A stretch of 64,000 nt of DNA from contig JAYJMM010000104.1 in the NCBI GenBank assembly GCA_037349105.1, positions 716,001 to 780,000 on the forward strand, read 5' to 3'. Positions 1-13,100 of the stretch are shown one piece after another (the stretch's first letter is position 1; each line of letters starts with the position of its first letter). Under the pieces are notes generated by a model. The model was not told where the DNA came from. It did not search any database and was given only the letters and a program-made list of their open reading frames with translations. Origin of the DNA: Limnomonas spitsbergensis (Eukaryota; Chlorophyta; Chlorophyceae; Chlamydomonadales). A program made the translations under genes and the position numbers.

Positions 1-3000
1 CAGAGGGGACAGGTTTCGCTGGGAGCTGAAATGTGCCTTGAGTTCCCAATTTGGAAGACAGTGCACCGCCACGCCACCTAGGCAGTCAGCGCTGGGCGCA
101 GATCATGTACAGTTGATAATTTGATAGACGTAATTTGTAATTGCAATACAAATGAAGGGGGGAAACTGCAGTAAACCGGTTTATTTTTCAATTGAAAAAA
201 GTGATACGGAGGGAAAATGCCAATCCCGGTATTATCCCAGTACATACATCAGCAATGGCATGCTCCAACATCTCGAGTCAAAGCAGGTCACCCATGGCTT
301 GGCCGTTCCAACCTACGTGCTGGTCGCTGAAAGGGCGCGGAATGAGCATGTTGATGTTCTTTCCAAGCAGCTCCTTTTGAGTGTAGCCCGTCGCATCACA
401 TGCCACCTGGAATGGAGGAGTGCACCGTTGGGCTCAGGGTTAGCTCAAAATTCATTTGCGTGCAGTTGATTGCGTACTGAACGTTTGAATGAGACTAGAA
501 CCCACACAAAAAAATGATAGGATGTCACAACAGGAAGCTCCTGGATCTGTGATTATCACTGACATTTTGAGAATGGAATGAAGGGAACTGGAAGAAAACC
601 CTGCCCTTCAAATATTGCAAGTATGGACACCATGTGAGTATGGACGCAATGGAGCCCAACACCCAGCGCTTGAGCTACTCACACCCACCCTCATCATCCA
701 CATCAGCCTGGTATGAACTGACCGACCCTGTGTCACCTCAACCCACCTTGTTGGCGTTCTGGATGATGCAGCGTGCGTTGATGATGATGACGGCCTTGGC
801 AAATGCGTCCCCGCTATCGTCGCCGGACTTGTCCACCGTGGTCGTTGACAAGGACTCGGTCATGAAAGCGCTGTGCTTGGCATCCTCCTCAGCCTGCATC
901 AGGCGGTCAGCCTCCCTGTGGTCAAAAGCAATACGGGGGAGGGCAGGGTAGCTGGTTCAGCAGCAGCACTCGTACCCAGGCTGTAACAATTATCTGCACC
1001 ACTGTGTGATTCATCTTTGGCCATTCTGTTGCCGCCAGTCCCTGGACATTGAGGGCCGATGAACATAACAAAAATCCAGCCTCCGTCAATGCCCAGAAAT
1101 CTGACCTGATATCAACCAGGTCAAATCTCTGGACATTTGATTTTACCAGATATATAAAGGTGATCTCACCAGATATTTGACCTGGTAATATCAGGGCAAA
1201 TCTACCATGATCGGTTCGTTGACTGCTTTAAGACGCTGCTGAGAATCTTCACACACAAGACGAGTGCAGGGTTTGGGGCTAAGGCTGAAGGTAGGTACAT
1301 GACTGAAGGTTGAAGGCTTCACTCACGCAAAGTTCTTGCCGGCGCCCCAGGGGTCATTGCGGATCATCTCGAGGAACACTCCGTACATGCGCAGCAGCAT
1401 CCAATTGTCGGGGCTGCGCTGCAGCAGCTGTCGGTAAATGGTCACAGCCTCCTCCACGCACGCATCCAGCACCGCGACCCTCTTGTTCAGGGTGCGCAAC
1501 TGGACCTGCGGCTTCAGCAGGCTGGCCCAGAAAGCGCTGGTGGCCTCAAACGCCTCCTTGTTTACCTTCAGGGCCATCCTGCAAGGGAGACAGCAGCAGG
1601 GGGGAGGAGGCAAGGGGTAAGGTTCCCGAAACTTGTCTTTTGAAAGCATTAACTCCGCAGCCAGTGGCTATCTGATTTTTGTATTAGGGACCCCCCCCCT
1701 GCCCCTGCTCCCCCCCACAGACTCCCACCTGTAGCTACGCTGCTGCTCCACGTATGAGACCAGGTCTGCCCCCTGGCTGCCTTTGGCGCCCGATGACTTT
1801 TGGGTGTGCAGCTGCTCGCGAGAGAAGAGGGCAAACTTCTCCAGGATGCTGCAGGGGGCAACAATCAACAGCATGTGTGGGGGGAGGAGTGAAAAAAGGG
1901 TTGAGGCGGCGCAAAGAGGGTGGGGACTGACTTTTCTCTGTAGGGGAGGGACAGCTGGCTGTTTGCAGGAGAGGACACAGAGGGGCAGAGGGCACCGGTT
2001 ATAAGTGATTCCAAATAAATTGAATACTAGATTTCAAGTGTTCTGCCCCATATGTACCTCCTTCCATAACCCTGAATTCGAGACCTCCACATTCGATACA
2101 CTACTAGACCACAAACCCGATTCTTGTCAGCCCCAAGCCTTGTACACCAAGCCCCACCTCTTCTCAGCTTTCCTGGCAGCAGGCAGCTCACAGAGGCCCG
2201 ACTGGTATCCCCCCTTGACATCAATGAGGAAGCTGGAGTAGAGGATGATCAAGAAGGCGTCGCCGGGGAGCTGCTCCATGCCCGCCTGTCAGGGTATTAA
2301 TCAGTGTATTAGGAAACATGCATGAAAAGGGGTAAGGCTGAGGAGGATGGACGAAAAGGTCAAAGGTTATTATAACGGTAGCTTCAGGGGGCTGGTCTAT
2401 GCGGCAGCCTGTGCCAGGGGTGTAGATGGGCCAGGGCATGAACAGCTGTACTTTGACCGCAGACCTCCTCCCCAAAAGCATTTCACCTTGAGGATTACAA
2501 AGGCCAGCTCCACAGCCGCCTCATCCAGCGTGTCTTCATCCACCCATCTGCGAGCCGGTGTGCATATTTCAGTCAAATACGAAGTAATGCCTGGCAGAAA
2601 ACGCCTGGCAGAAAACATAAATGCGCTAGCTGCCAGTGGGGTCAGGATACGAGGTGCCTGCGGATTTCCGCTAACCTCCTTTGTTTGTCCTGCCTGCATT
2701 CCCGGGCCCTTTCTAAACATATAAATTCGGTGGGCACATTGTTTGCGATGTCTCCCCCCACACTCACTTCCTGCAGCAGCGTGCACACAGCTCCACCTCG
2801 CGTGCATCCTTAAACTTGTGGATAAGCTTGGACTTCACACTGCCGGGCTTGAAAGCTCTGGGATGAGGGTGAAAGTTGAAAGGGTTTGGGGCAAATTTGG
2901 GATAACCAGCCAGGAGGCTTGCATGCCATGCAGCATTCCCTGGTCAGGCATCCTTGAGGTGCATTGATCAAAGAATGTGATTTGAGGAGTGGACGTGACG

Positions 3001-6000
3001 CTGACCAAGATCCACACCTGAACTTCTTGATGATGCTCTGGACGTAACGCAGGCGCATGATGCTGGCGAGCACGGCCAGGCCGGCCGCTGGCACGATGCC
3101 GGCCACAACAGCAAAGGTACATGTCTGCTGGTGCGCATGGACGGCAATTGAGTCGGTGATGTCCACGTATGGTGCGTAAACCAGGAAGACCATGACCAGA
3201 GCGCTGCGTTTGGGAGGCAGAGGACAGGAGATAATGCGCACAGAGGGGTGGGTCATGCCTTGGAGTCATGAAGCGGCTAAGATGGGATATTTCAGTATTG
3301 GACAAAGAAAAGCTTCAGCATCACAACATTTTAAAATTGATGTCCTTTTCTGTTTTTTTTTCTTATCCTTCTGTAGTATCCTTTTTATCCTTTTCTGATA
3401 TCTTTTTCTGGAGAACCTTTTCAGCGTAACGGGCTCCGAGGTAGCGCCAGGGCCATTCCGTGGGAATGCCCATAGATTTCATGTCATTCCACAGATCTCG
3501 AACCTCCCTGAACAAATAAACAATCTTTGCTTGTCAGGGCTAAATAGCAGGGACTCACCAGTAGAAAAGAGCGCCATAGATACCCGCGCGGGCATGGTTC
3601 TGCGCAGGTCGCATGTCAGGGTACAGATTGGTAACAGCTTCATAGGAGGCAATCTCAGCTTTTCTGTTCCATGACGTCTCATCAAGCAAATGATGATACA
3701 GCCTATGCACATAATGTGCCGTGAAGGGGCGGTGCTAGGACTGGGATCCAGGTCCAGGACTCACCACCCATCCGTGGTAGTAAGACTCCCACTGCAAGGC
3801 CAGGTAGAGCAGGAACATGGACCCGGCCATCTGGAATATGCTGAGCCAGTACTGCAAGAAGGGGAGACAGGATGATGTTTGATGTGCTGTAGGAGTTCCG
3901 AGTCAAGTCCCGTATAGTAGAAGAGAAAGATGACAGCCTAAAGGCACGTGGTGCTTGTTGTCTCAACTATGCTGCAAGATTCCCGAGCAGAAAATGCCAT
4001 GGTCAAGGTCAGGAGATAAATGGATGAGGTGTAGGAGGTGTGAGGGTGAAGTAGACAGGGTGGCGTGGGCTGATGCCGCATCCGCGCCATGGCCATTACT
4101 GGCATCCCTAGGGTAAGCGCTCACCAGGCTGTTGAGGAAGACAGTTGCGCCCGTCATAAGGAACTTGAGAAGGAAGCTGAGCACCTCGGCCCTGAAGAAA
4201 ATCAGCAGCCAGGTTTTCAGGCACAGGATTTAGACTGTCCAGTCATGACACGTGGAACTAGAGCAGGATGCTCAGCACCTCGGCCCTGAAAAGATGGAAG
4301 ACTCGATCAAGAGGCTCAGCATCACAGAAGAGTATGAGGAAGGGCAGGACGGGGGGCACAACTATTCTGCAGGGCATTGATTGGGCACTTCCTTTTTATC
4401 ACACCAGGCTGGCTTTACATTATGCAAGCCCTTGACTCTTACTTTGAATCCTGCTAGAGTGCTAGCCCTTGACACTTACTTTGAGTGCGCCATGCCCAGC
4501 AGGTTCCGTGTGACCATATTGAGCTCCATCTCGCCCATCTAAGAGCACAAAGGGCACCGATCAGAAATTATGAAGAAAAAAAATACCGATGCGTGTCCCA
4601 AGAAAATTAAAATTCCAGTGATCCATATGTAAGGACATGTTTTAGCCAACAGCTAGCTGGAGAAAAGAGAAAACATAAATGCAGCAAGCAAGAAATCTTT
4701 GAATATACCTGGTCTCACATGAAGGAGCATAATTTGAATTATATGCGGCCCATACAGCCATGCGGCCCCATGCATACTCAGCAGGGTGTCTCATGGTATA
4801 GTATCCTTCATACAAGCTTACCTGGAACGCTACCGCTAGGGTGACAAACACGACGAGGGACATGGCAGCCACCGCGGAATGGATCATGAAGGGCATGGCC
4901 CAACAGTCTGAATTACAGGAAGTAAGGCGATTGAGGGGGGTGGCATGTTACTAGGACAGTCAAGGGACATAATCAGATCATACAATTATGTACAGTTTCA
5001 GCATGGTGTTTTCCAGTGTTCCATAGGTTTGCATCAACGCCGCCATCCAGATCATCACAAGCAGATAATTCCTTTCAGCTGCTACCACTCACATTGGTCA
5101 GGAAACTCCTGGTTGAAACCCAGCAGGTCCGGGCTGACACTGAAGTACTGACAATCCAGGGCCATGAAGAAGAGCGCCATGGAGGCCACGTCCAGCATCT
5201 GGAAATCAGCATGAAGGAAAATAGTTAGATTGGGAGTTGCCGATGCTACACGTGGCGTGCATGGCAGCCTTTCCACAGGGCTGCAGACCCTGAGTGTGTT
5301 TGTGCAGAATGAATGTCATGAAGAACACATAGCATGCTCTGGTTTGCTCAAGTAGTGCGTGCCACTTCACCTGGAAGAATACCACACCAAAGAAGCGGAG
5401 GAACGTGATCGGCCTACATACAGAAGGCCAGACAGGGGGCAATATTACGGACAGATCGCAATAAATGGAAAATGATAACAAAAACATTGCTTGGCTGTTG
5501 CTTTTAGTTTTTCAGCTAAACCTGCCCAAAAGTCCAGGGTCTGAAGTACCAGACAGAGGGACATGCATTTTCTGCTGGATCACAGTATCACACACTGCTG
5601 CTGCACAGCCTTTGGCCCTCTGCTGACTAGATTGCACCAGTGCACCCCTCACCAGACATAATCAAACTGTTGGTTCTTGAAGGACCATGCAACCCAGATG
5701 CAGAGCACAAGTGTGAAGACCAGCAGTACCACAAAGATGTACAGGCAGGCCAGGAAGAACGGCAGGCCACGTGCCATCATGAAATCATTCAGCTGGATGA
5801 AGCTGATGACCTTCCACCACCTGCATGGGACAGGGTCAAGGGAGGGGAGCTTAGGGTTGAGGGTCGAGGATTCCACGGACTGCAAATTTTGGAAGTCAAA
5901 TTTGCTGACTCGTCTTCAGCCATTCATTATGTTTTCAAGCAAAGCCATGTTAGTGTAAGCATGATGCCAAGCTCCCAGCAATGATTGATGATGAGACATC

Positions 6001-7446
6001 CTCGCCGAGGCATCATAAAACTGTCCCTGCTGGTAGGCACATCCAATTAAGTTGAGCTGATGGGGCGCCGACCTTGCATCGCCATTGATCACCCAGCCGT
6101 ATACAGGGTTGATGATGAGTGTGAGCAGCTGCCAGAGATCCAACAGGATTTTGAACGCCACAAACTGCCATGACACGATCCGTTCCTGCAATAAATGCGC
6201 AGAAGTTCCACAGGCATGTCAGCCTTCACATCTGGCCAGAGCTCAGCCAACTCAAAGCAGTACATCAATGATATGAAAATGAACCGGAGCGCAAGGGTCG
6301 CCGCGATGTGCTCGCTACTCTGCACAGCAGAATTTGCCAGTCAGCCACCAGACACCGACTCATGGCTCGCGGAACCATATGATGCTGGCAGAGCTTAGAT
6401 CACATAGGCCGAATATCAACCAATGTATGGGACTGACTGATCTAGTTGAAGAAGGCAGCTGTCTGTAGGATCTGATGTCTACAATTCTGCTGCACTCTGG
6501 TCTAGGGTGGCAATAGCTGTCACTCCATGCTGTCCAGTACGAAGCAATGATGTTTTGAGGTGTCAACATTGTCTTCGCCTCCTCGGAAAATTAATGAGGT
6601 ACGGCTGGTTGTTGGTGCATGTCGCCTCGCATGCATGTTCAAGTTTCCGGTGGAGCTCAGGCGCAGGCCAGCAGGACTGCACGGGTTGGGTCACTCACCC
6701 TGCTGACTGTGTAGATGACCTGCGAAACAAAGGGCCATGCTGTTTACAATTACTGGAAACACAGGTCACTGCTACATGACATGTCAGTAATCGGTTTTGG
6801 ACTTCTAGACATGGGCCTCCATTGGTCAACAGGATGCACCATGCCAGCATGCAGCTTCGTGATGCATGATGCGGATAGTGTCCCTAGGCGGTTCGGCCTG
6901 GAAAACAGGTGAACAGGGATTATTTCAAATTGAGAAACCAGGAGCCCTAGCTATCTGGTAAGGAGTGCTGGAGTGTAGACAGGCCGGGGAGGGAGGGAGG
7001 GAGGGAGGGAGAGAGGAGGGCTTACCCCGAAGAAGCCCATGAGCATGCTCGTCTCCTCCTTGCCAAAGTTGGCATCGTCGTCTTCATCAGGCATGTCAAT
7101 GCCGGAGCTCACCCTGCCGGGAGTGATGCACACCAATTACCGAACAGGAGCGCGAAAAAAAGAATAAGCATAGACATTGCCACGGATGTGTCTTTATTAC
7201 TCAGTGCAACTCGGCCGCATAACCGAGTATTTGGAACCAGCACACGCATTGGTTTGGTTTGGAGTTTGGACTCCTAACGTGTCTGAGTTGTCACATGTGA
7301 GCACAATCTCGTCCCATGTAAACACACCGGCCCGCATACGGTTGGTCGCCTTTCTGCTGACACCAGCTGCCTTACCCATGATAGTTTCCGCCGTCTTGGC
7401 GCCCTTGTCCAGGCGTAGACTCGGCCTCGCTGCCCATCACCGACAT
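1..7446 (-). CDS. TmcB-like multi-pass membrane protein with PAS domain (partial, 3' end off the window)
   Basis: Resembles the 'tiny macrocysts' TmcB-like family of algae and protists: an N-terminal multi-helix membrane region, a helical middle and a PAS sensor domain. Exons read on the minus strand: 7446-7376 (ATG), 7113-7026, 6719-6699, 6185-6073, 5820-5653, 5413-5371, 5198-5093, 4907-4822, 4538-4480, 4191-4125, 3851-3765, 3677-3559, about 3515-3410, 3203-3018, 2857-2768, 2547-2487, 2285-2158, 1848-1729, 1578-1327, 915-747, 406-317. Phases join in frame except around the 3515-3410 exon, whose donor I could not fix. Recognisable segments are INPVYGW, VAWSFKNQQFDYVW, SVSPDLLGFNQEFPDQ, EAAVELAFVILKAGMEQLPG and LLQRSPDNWMLLRMYGVF. 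The last two exons carry the start of a PAS fold (AVIIINARCIIQNANK, then YTQKELLGKNINMLIP). The ligand and role are unknown; a sensory or channel-like membrane role is inference. The rest of the PAS domain and the C-terminus lie beyond position 1. Confidence 0.8.
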
Positions 7447-10185
7447 GGCGACCTTACCCGGATGTCACTTGGCACTACCGACAGATTACAACTCTCGTTG
7501 TGATTTGAAGTGTACACGCTATCGAGGTGTTAGTAGAAAATGGATGCCTGCCGACAAATGCTGTTGATTGCCTCTTGTCCTGGCAATCCTTTACTCTCTG
7601 CTCTGATGATTTCACTCCCCTGCTCTTGGGTCCGACCTGGCAAATGAAGCTGATACAGGTCAGCCAAGCGCGCACCAAGCAAGCGTAAACGGGCCCGCCC
7701 CGAGAAGAGGTGATTATGACATGTGCGTGGTGTGTACTAAAGTCTACTACCCAGACCACAGTCATGACACCAGTCAGGCAAAGTAAGTAGCATTCGATCG
7801 ATGAGGCTGGCCATTCAAAGCAATAAATCAGCCAGCCAACACACACTTGATATATCAGGAGCGTAGCCGTCATGGACTCATGAGGAAATACAGATATTAT
7901 ACTGACCTTAGTTGGGCTCGACCGCGGGTCCGCGACACTGTTAAATTGATTAGTGGAAGGCTACTATTGGGTAGATGAATGGGGTTTTACTTTCAGAATC
8001 TCTCGGCTACTGTGGAAGCTGATGATTCTAGTTTTGTGACCAACCCCAACGGAATTAGTATACAGTCTGGGTTTCATCTCCTGATATTATTCCAACTAGA
8101 TATCTCAGAATTCAGTACGAACTGCTTTGTGCGTTAAGATTGATGCGTAACTGTTGCCGTACGTGTCAAGCGTGAAATAAATTGTGTAGTCATCGTGTGA
8201 CGCAGGTGGAATTGTGTGGACGGCATGTCTGATTCGAATAAGTGTGACCAGTTTAGATTACTAGATTGACTAATATATTGCATGAAGAAAAGTGTCGCGA
8301 GGTCATAGTTTCCACGCGCCTTCCAAATATAAAGTCGTGACGCCCGACGGTCGTGAAAAATACCATGTTTACTTGGTTTCTACTTCCCAGACCCCGTGAT
8401 TTTAGTGTGCGTGGTGTCCCCTCACTCATAACTGCATTAGGAAGATCTCCTACACAACGGAGTGCACGACTGACATTATGCATGACCATGTTCGGACATG
8501 ATGTGCGACGAGAGAGATTCCATTCCTTCCGGATAATATAAACCGGTATACCAATGGGGTTATATATATACCAACATTAGTTTGACCACCGCCAGTCGAC
8601 ATCATCAGCTGACACACCTCCAGGTTATAAGTGTCGAACGGTGACCGATCGGTGGTGTCGATCTGGACGACTGAGGATCCTAACCGGGATGGACGGAAGC
8701 GCACATGCATGAATGAACATGTCACACTTGCCACCAATGAAAATCTGGAATACCACGCAACACCAGACACACTCGAGACATACTATAGAACACCATGTGC
8801 AAAACCGGACATCAGCATGGGTGGGTGCTTCATGCTTTCATCTGCATGGCTGGGTGCTTCATGCTTTCATCTGCCTGCCTGCCATAGTGTCTGGACGACT
8901 GGATGCGTTGTCGTCGTGACAACAGACGAAGAATCACACCCGGTAAAGGACTTAAGGGGTGAAGTAGCATAGTGGCTGCCTTGTCGGTGGGCCAGATTAT
9001 CAATGGAGATTATCAATGGAGGCCTCCGTCTGAACTATGGAGGAATATAATTGCTTGGCAGGTACTACCTGCATGGCGTTTTATGTCCCCCGTGCCCTCG
9101 TTGTATGCCCGACGAACATTGGGCGTGCATGTGCCTCTCCAACAGCTTGCTGACCGACCTGTGCTTGATCCGTGAACGGCACTCCACCTTCATCGGCTTA
9201 TTTTGCACATGCATTCACGTCCCGGTCAGTGTGCCTTTTCTTTGGACTTTACAAGGTGCCTACTCGCTCAGTATTGCAATTTGCAATCTCCCACCCTTCA
9301 TCAGCGAAGCTTGCTCGCCATGCAAAAACACACATCGTGGGATAGGGAGGTAGAAGATCGGTTGTGTATTTTCCTTGCCACATGTCAATATGCTATTAGG
9401 CCAAATACGGCTTGTATGGTATCTTCTTACCTTCCTCCAGTTTCAGTATGTTTCCCTTGGCAAATGCTTGAAGTCCATAGAAGACCACATGGATCTTACA
9501 AGGCCGGTGTGTTCTCCTGGGACCTCTCTACATGCAACTTGCATGCCATGGAGTCTACGTCCGACAAGCGATAGCCCAATACTGTCGCTGACGATCGTGG
9601 CTGACATACAACGTGAGTGCACCGGTGCAAGCACACGCGTCTGCAAATACTGCAAACCTTCAGGTTTCCAGATGACTCGAAGGGACCTGAGTGTCTACAT
9701 TTGAAGGCATCATACATCATGGCTTCCACTGTACGTGCCATAAAGGGCAGGACTGAACTACTAATGTTGACTCGGCCGCTCAGTGCAACATGATGGCATT
9801 GCCAATACCAAGTTGACCAAGTTGTCCAAGCAACAAACTACTGTGCACGATGTTGTTCCTTTCTACACAGTTTTTGACGTGCATCACTTGGACGTTCACA
9901 TCGTAAAACCCGGTACATAAACCTACAGAAGGTAAGGCAAAGCTTGGGAAGCTCCATCACATCGCTACATATGGTACATTGGAGGGATATGAGTGGTGCA
10001 CGAGATTCCGAATTTTAGTTTAGCCTAATAAACTCGGACCTTGTCTTCAATCACGCACCAACAAAGCTTTTGTTAGCTATAGACCATGTGTGGTGCACAA
10101 ATGGCGTGCTTGCTCGGTAAGCATGGCTGGCTTCTGGATCCGTAGGATGACCATGATGGTGGGTGGAGTTTATGGGGTGACAACA
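7447..10185. other. Intergenic region, no gene seen
   Basis: Separates the start of the TmcB-like gene from the stop of COG8, so it should hold the promoter of the former (minus strand) and the 3' end of the latter. The ORFs here are short, lack recognisable domains and are not flanked by convincing splice sites. A 25-bp direct duplication (GGGTGCTTCATGCTTTCATC) occurs near 8822-8872. I see no tRNA or transposon ends. Confidence 0.5.
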
Positions 10186-13100
10186 TTACGCCTCCTGCAG
10201 GGTTTGAGCCAGGAGGGCTGAGCTGCCGGACATGTCCAGCTTGGCTAGGCCACCTGCCGCATACATATCAGCAGCAAGGTCACCAATGAAGCATTGGAAT
10301 ACTTGGAAAGCTGGAAAGAAAGAAGCATGAAACGGAAGAAACCTTCATGCCACAAATAATTTCTCCCTTTTTCTCTCGATTTCTACCCAATTCCACCTGG
10401 AAACACTCTTGAAAAGCCCGCCGAAAGGTATGGAACCACCATGTCCATCATGGCCTTGACCGCCGACCTGAAGAGTGCCTGCTCGGCCTCGCCTAGCGCC
10501 CGGGCGTTTAGGTAGTGTAACATGGAGGCAGCGGCATGCTCCATGCACTCTTGAAGCAGCCTGGCGAATGCATGGAGGACGGGGAGAGAGTCAACGCTAT
10601 CTGTTCTCTTGCCAGGAATAGCATCATCTAGGTTCAGTGGTGATCGAGGGCTCTGGGCCCTATCCCAGATTGGGAGTGCAGGAATTCAATCATTCACTTG
10701 GCTCTGTTGTCATGAGCTATTTTCGTTGACAAAAGGACATCAGAGATTGGAAGGGGGAAAAGGGCATCAGAGATGTAGAGGATCAAAAGAACATCAGAGA
10801 CTAGAAGGTCGAAAGGGCATCAGATATTGTTATGGCGACCAGGGGGCCTAGGATTTAGGGTTCAGGGTTGAGGGTGTTACCCCGCTGCCGGCCGACCCAG
10901 GGACAGCAGCGCACAATGTCGCAGCTCGTTGAAGGCCGACAGCACTGCGTTGGTGAGTACCGCCAGAGGCACGTGCTCCATGATGGCATACGGAGGAGAA
11001 AGGTCCGCCTGGGGTTGCGGGCGGGTGGACGGGGATGCTGCCCCACCATCACCCACACCCGAAGCCCCTGGCAGCTCGCCCTCCACATCGTGGCCCGAGG
11101 CAGATGTTGCCGCCTCGGCTGCAGCTGTCGCGGCGGCTGCCTTTGCCTGCTCCTGCTGCCGGGCTTTGAGCATGGTCGGCGCGGGCAGAGAAACCCACTT
11201 GTGCGCCTCTAGCCGCGCATTGAACACCTCCACGGCGATCCCTAGATGTGAAGCAAACAGCCGCAGCATGGCCGCCTCAAAGAGCGGGTGCAGCAAGGCC
11301 TGGAAGTCAAGCCAAACGCGACTCAGGGACGAACTGCAGTACTGCGAGAATTGATGCACGTTCAGGAAGAGGCACAGCATATTGGGAAGGAAGTCGAGCA
11401 ACACATCCATGACCCCACTCTTGCAAGCATTGACTCCTTAACACTCTCAGTCACCTTGCTACTTTTTGACACTTATTGACATTTTCAGTCACCTCCTGAT
11501 AATTCCTGACATTCCCTGATACTTCTTGAAACATCAGAATCCTTCTTCATACTTCCTCACATTTCCTGATACTTTCGAACCCTTCCAGAGACAACCTCAT
11601 CCCTCTTGATACTTCTTCATACTTCCTGACGCTCCCTCATACTGCCAGATCTTTCCTCCATCATCATGTATTCATGTGTCTAATAACAGGGCACCTAAAC
11701 CCTCACACAAAAAACTTGTCACTGTGCAATGTTCCAAAACTGAAGCCAGGTTGCCGCCCTCCGCAATGTTGGGCAGGTGGCGCCGAAGGGCTTCCATGTA
11801 GTGCGTCAGCCTGTACTGCACCCAGCTGTACAACACCGTGGTCTCGCGTATGTTGGGGGCAGCGGCAGAACATGAGCCCCCCCGCGCAGAAGACGAAGCA
11901 TCACTCTGAAAGGGCATCCCAACAGAGCCGAGTCAGCCTCGGATTCAGGTTGAAAGATCCAGGCTTAAGTTCAGGTCTCATGATTCAGGGGGACTCATTC
12001 AGGGCACATAACTCGGGGTTTGAGATTCAGACTTGCCATGACAGTGGCAGGCCTGTTTGACGTTTGAGCAAACGACTCGGTGCAACTAAGCCAAGTGCGA
12101 ATTTTCCAAAACAAAATAACAGTAAGTCAGTAACGGTCCCCTGGTAACGGTACACTGAAAAAGTGGCAAGCCATCCGCATCGGCGTGTGGCTTTCTTACC
12201 TTTCCACACCCTCTTTCCTCTCCCCCGTCCCCTCTGCTTCAGCTTCATCCAGTAAGAGTGCGAAAGCAATTAGAGAACAACAGACCCTTGCCTGTTTTAT
12301 ATCCCAAGGAATACCCAAAACAGCATAATCAGTATACAAAAAACGCAGCCCCCCCCCCACACACGCCTGCTAGACCCCCCTCACCTGTACGGCCGGGCGT
12401 CAAAGAAGATGGCCCTGTACTGCATGATGGCGTCAAACAGGTGTAAGCGATACATGTCTGTCAGGTGCTTCAGATACTCGTACGAGTCACTCTCGTCCAG
12501 GTCATCGATGAGTTGGCTCAGCCACTCATCTCTGCGGGGAGGATGGGTGCTTACGGTTACAGGATGTAGGAAAAGTGGTCAGACTCAGCCACATATCTCT
12601 TCTGGGGTGGGCGTGCAGAGGCGCTTCCGGACAAGGAATTCTAGACAGGGCCACTGGCTCAGCCACTCATTTCTGCGAAAGGTGAGGGGTGCACATGGTT
12701 ACGGGAGGTTGGAAAAGTCCTAAGGCTGAGCCAAGACACCCCTTCTATGCACCTGTAGCTAAGGAGCTGTTGTCTCATCCCTGACTCACAGCCATCCCCT
12801 TCCTTTTCTGCAGATCTTCTCCCATACACCCCTATGCACCTGCAGCTAAGGAACTGCAGCCTAAGCCCTGAATCAAGAGATCGTCCCCTTCCTTTTCCTG
12901 TTCCTGCAGATCTGCACCCACCCATCCCCCCTATGCAACTGCAGCTGAGGAACTGCAGCCTCAGCCCTGACTCAAGAGACCATCCCCTTCCATTTCCTTT
13001 TCCTGCAAACGTGCACCCATACACCCCTCAGCACCTGCAGCTGAGGAACTGCAGCCTCAGCTCTGGCTCGGAGAAGGCCGCGATGCGTCGCAGGTAGCCC

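Noticed and set aside
8250..9740. Several 60-120-aa frames in the 7.4-10.2 kb gap
   Set aside because: No domain, no coherent splice junctions and overlapping frames on both strands.
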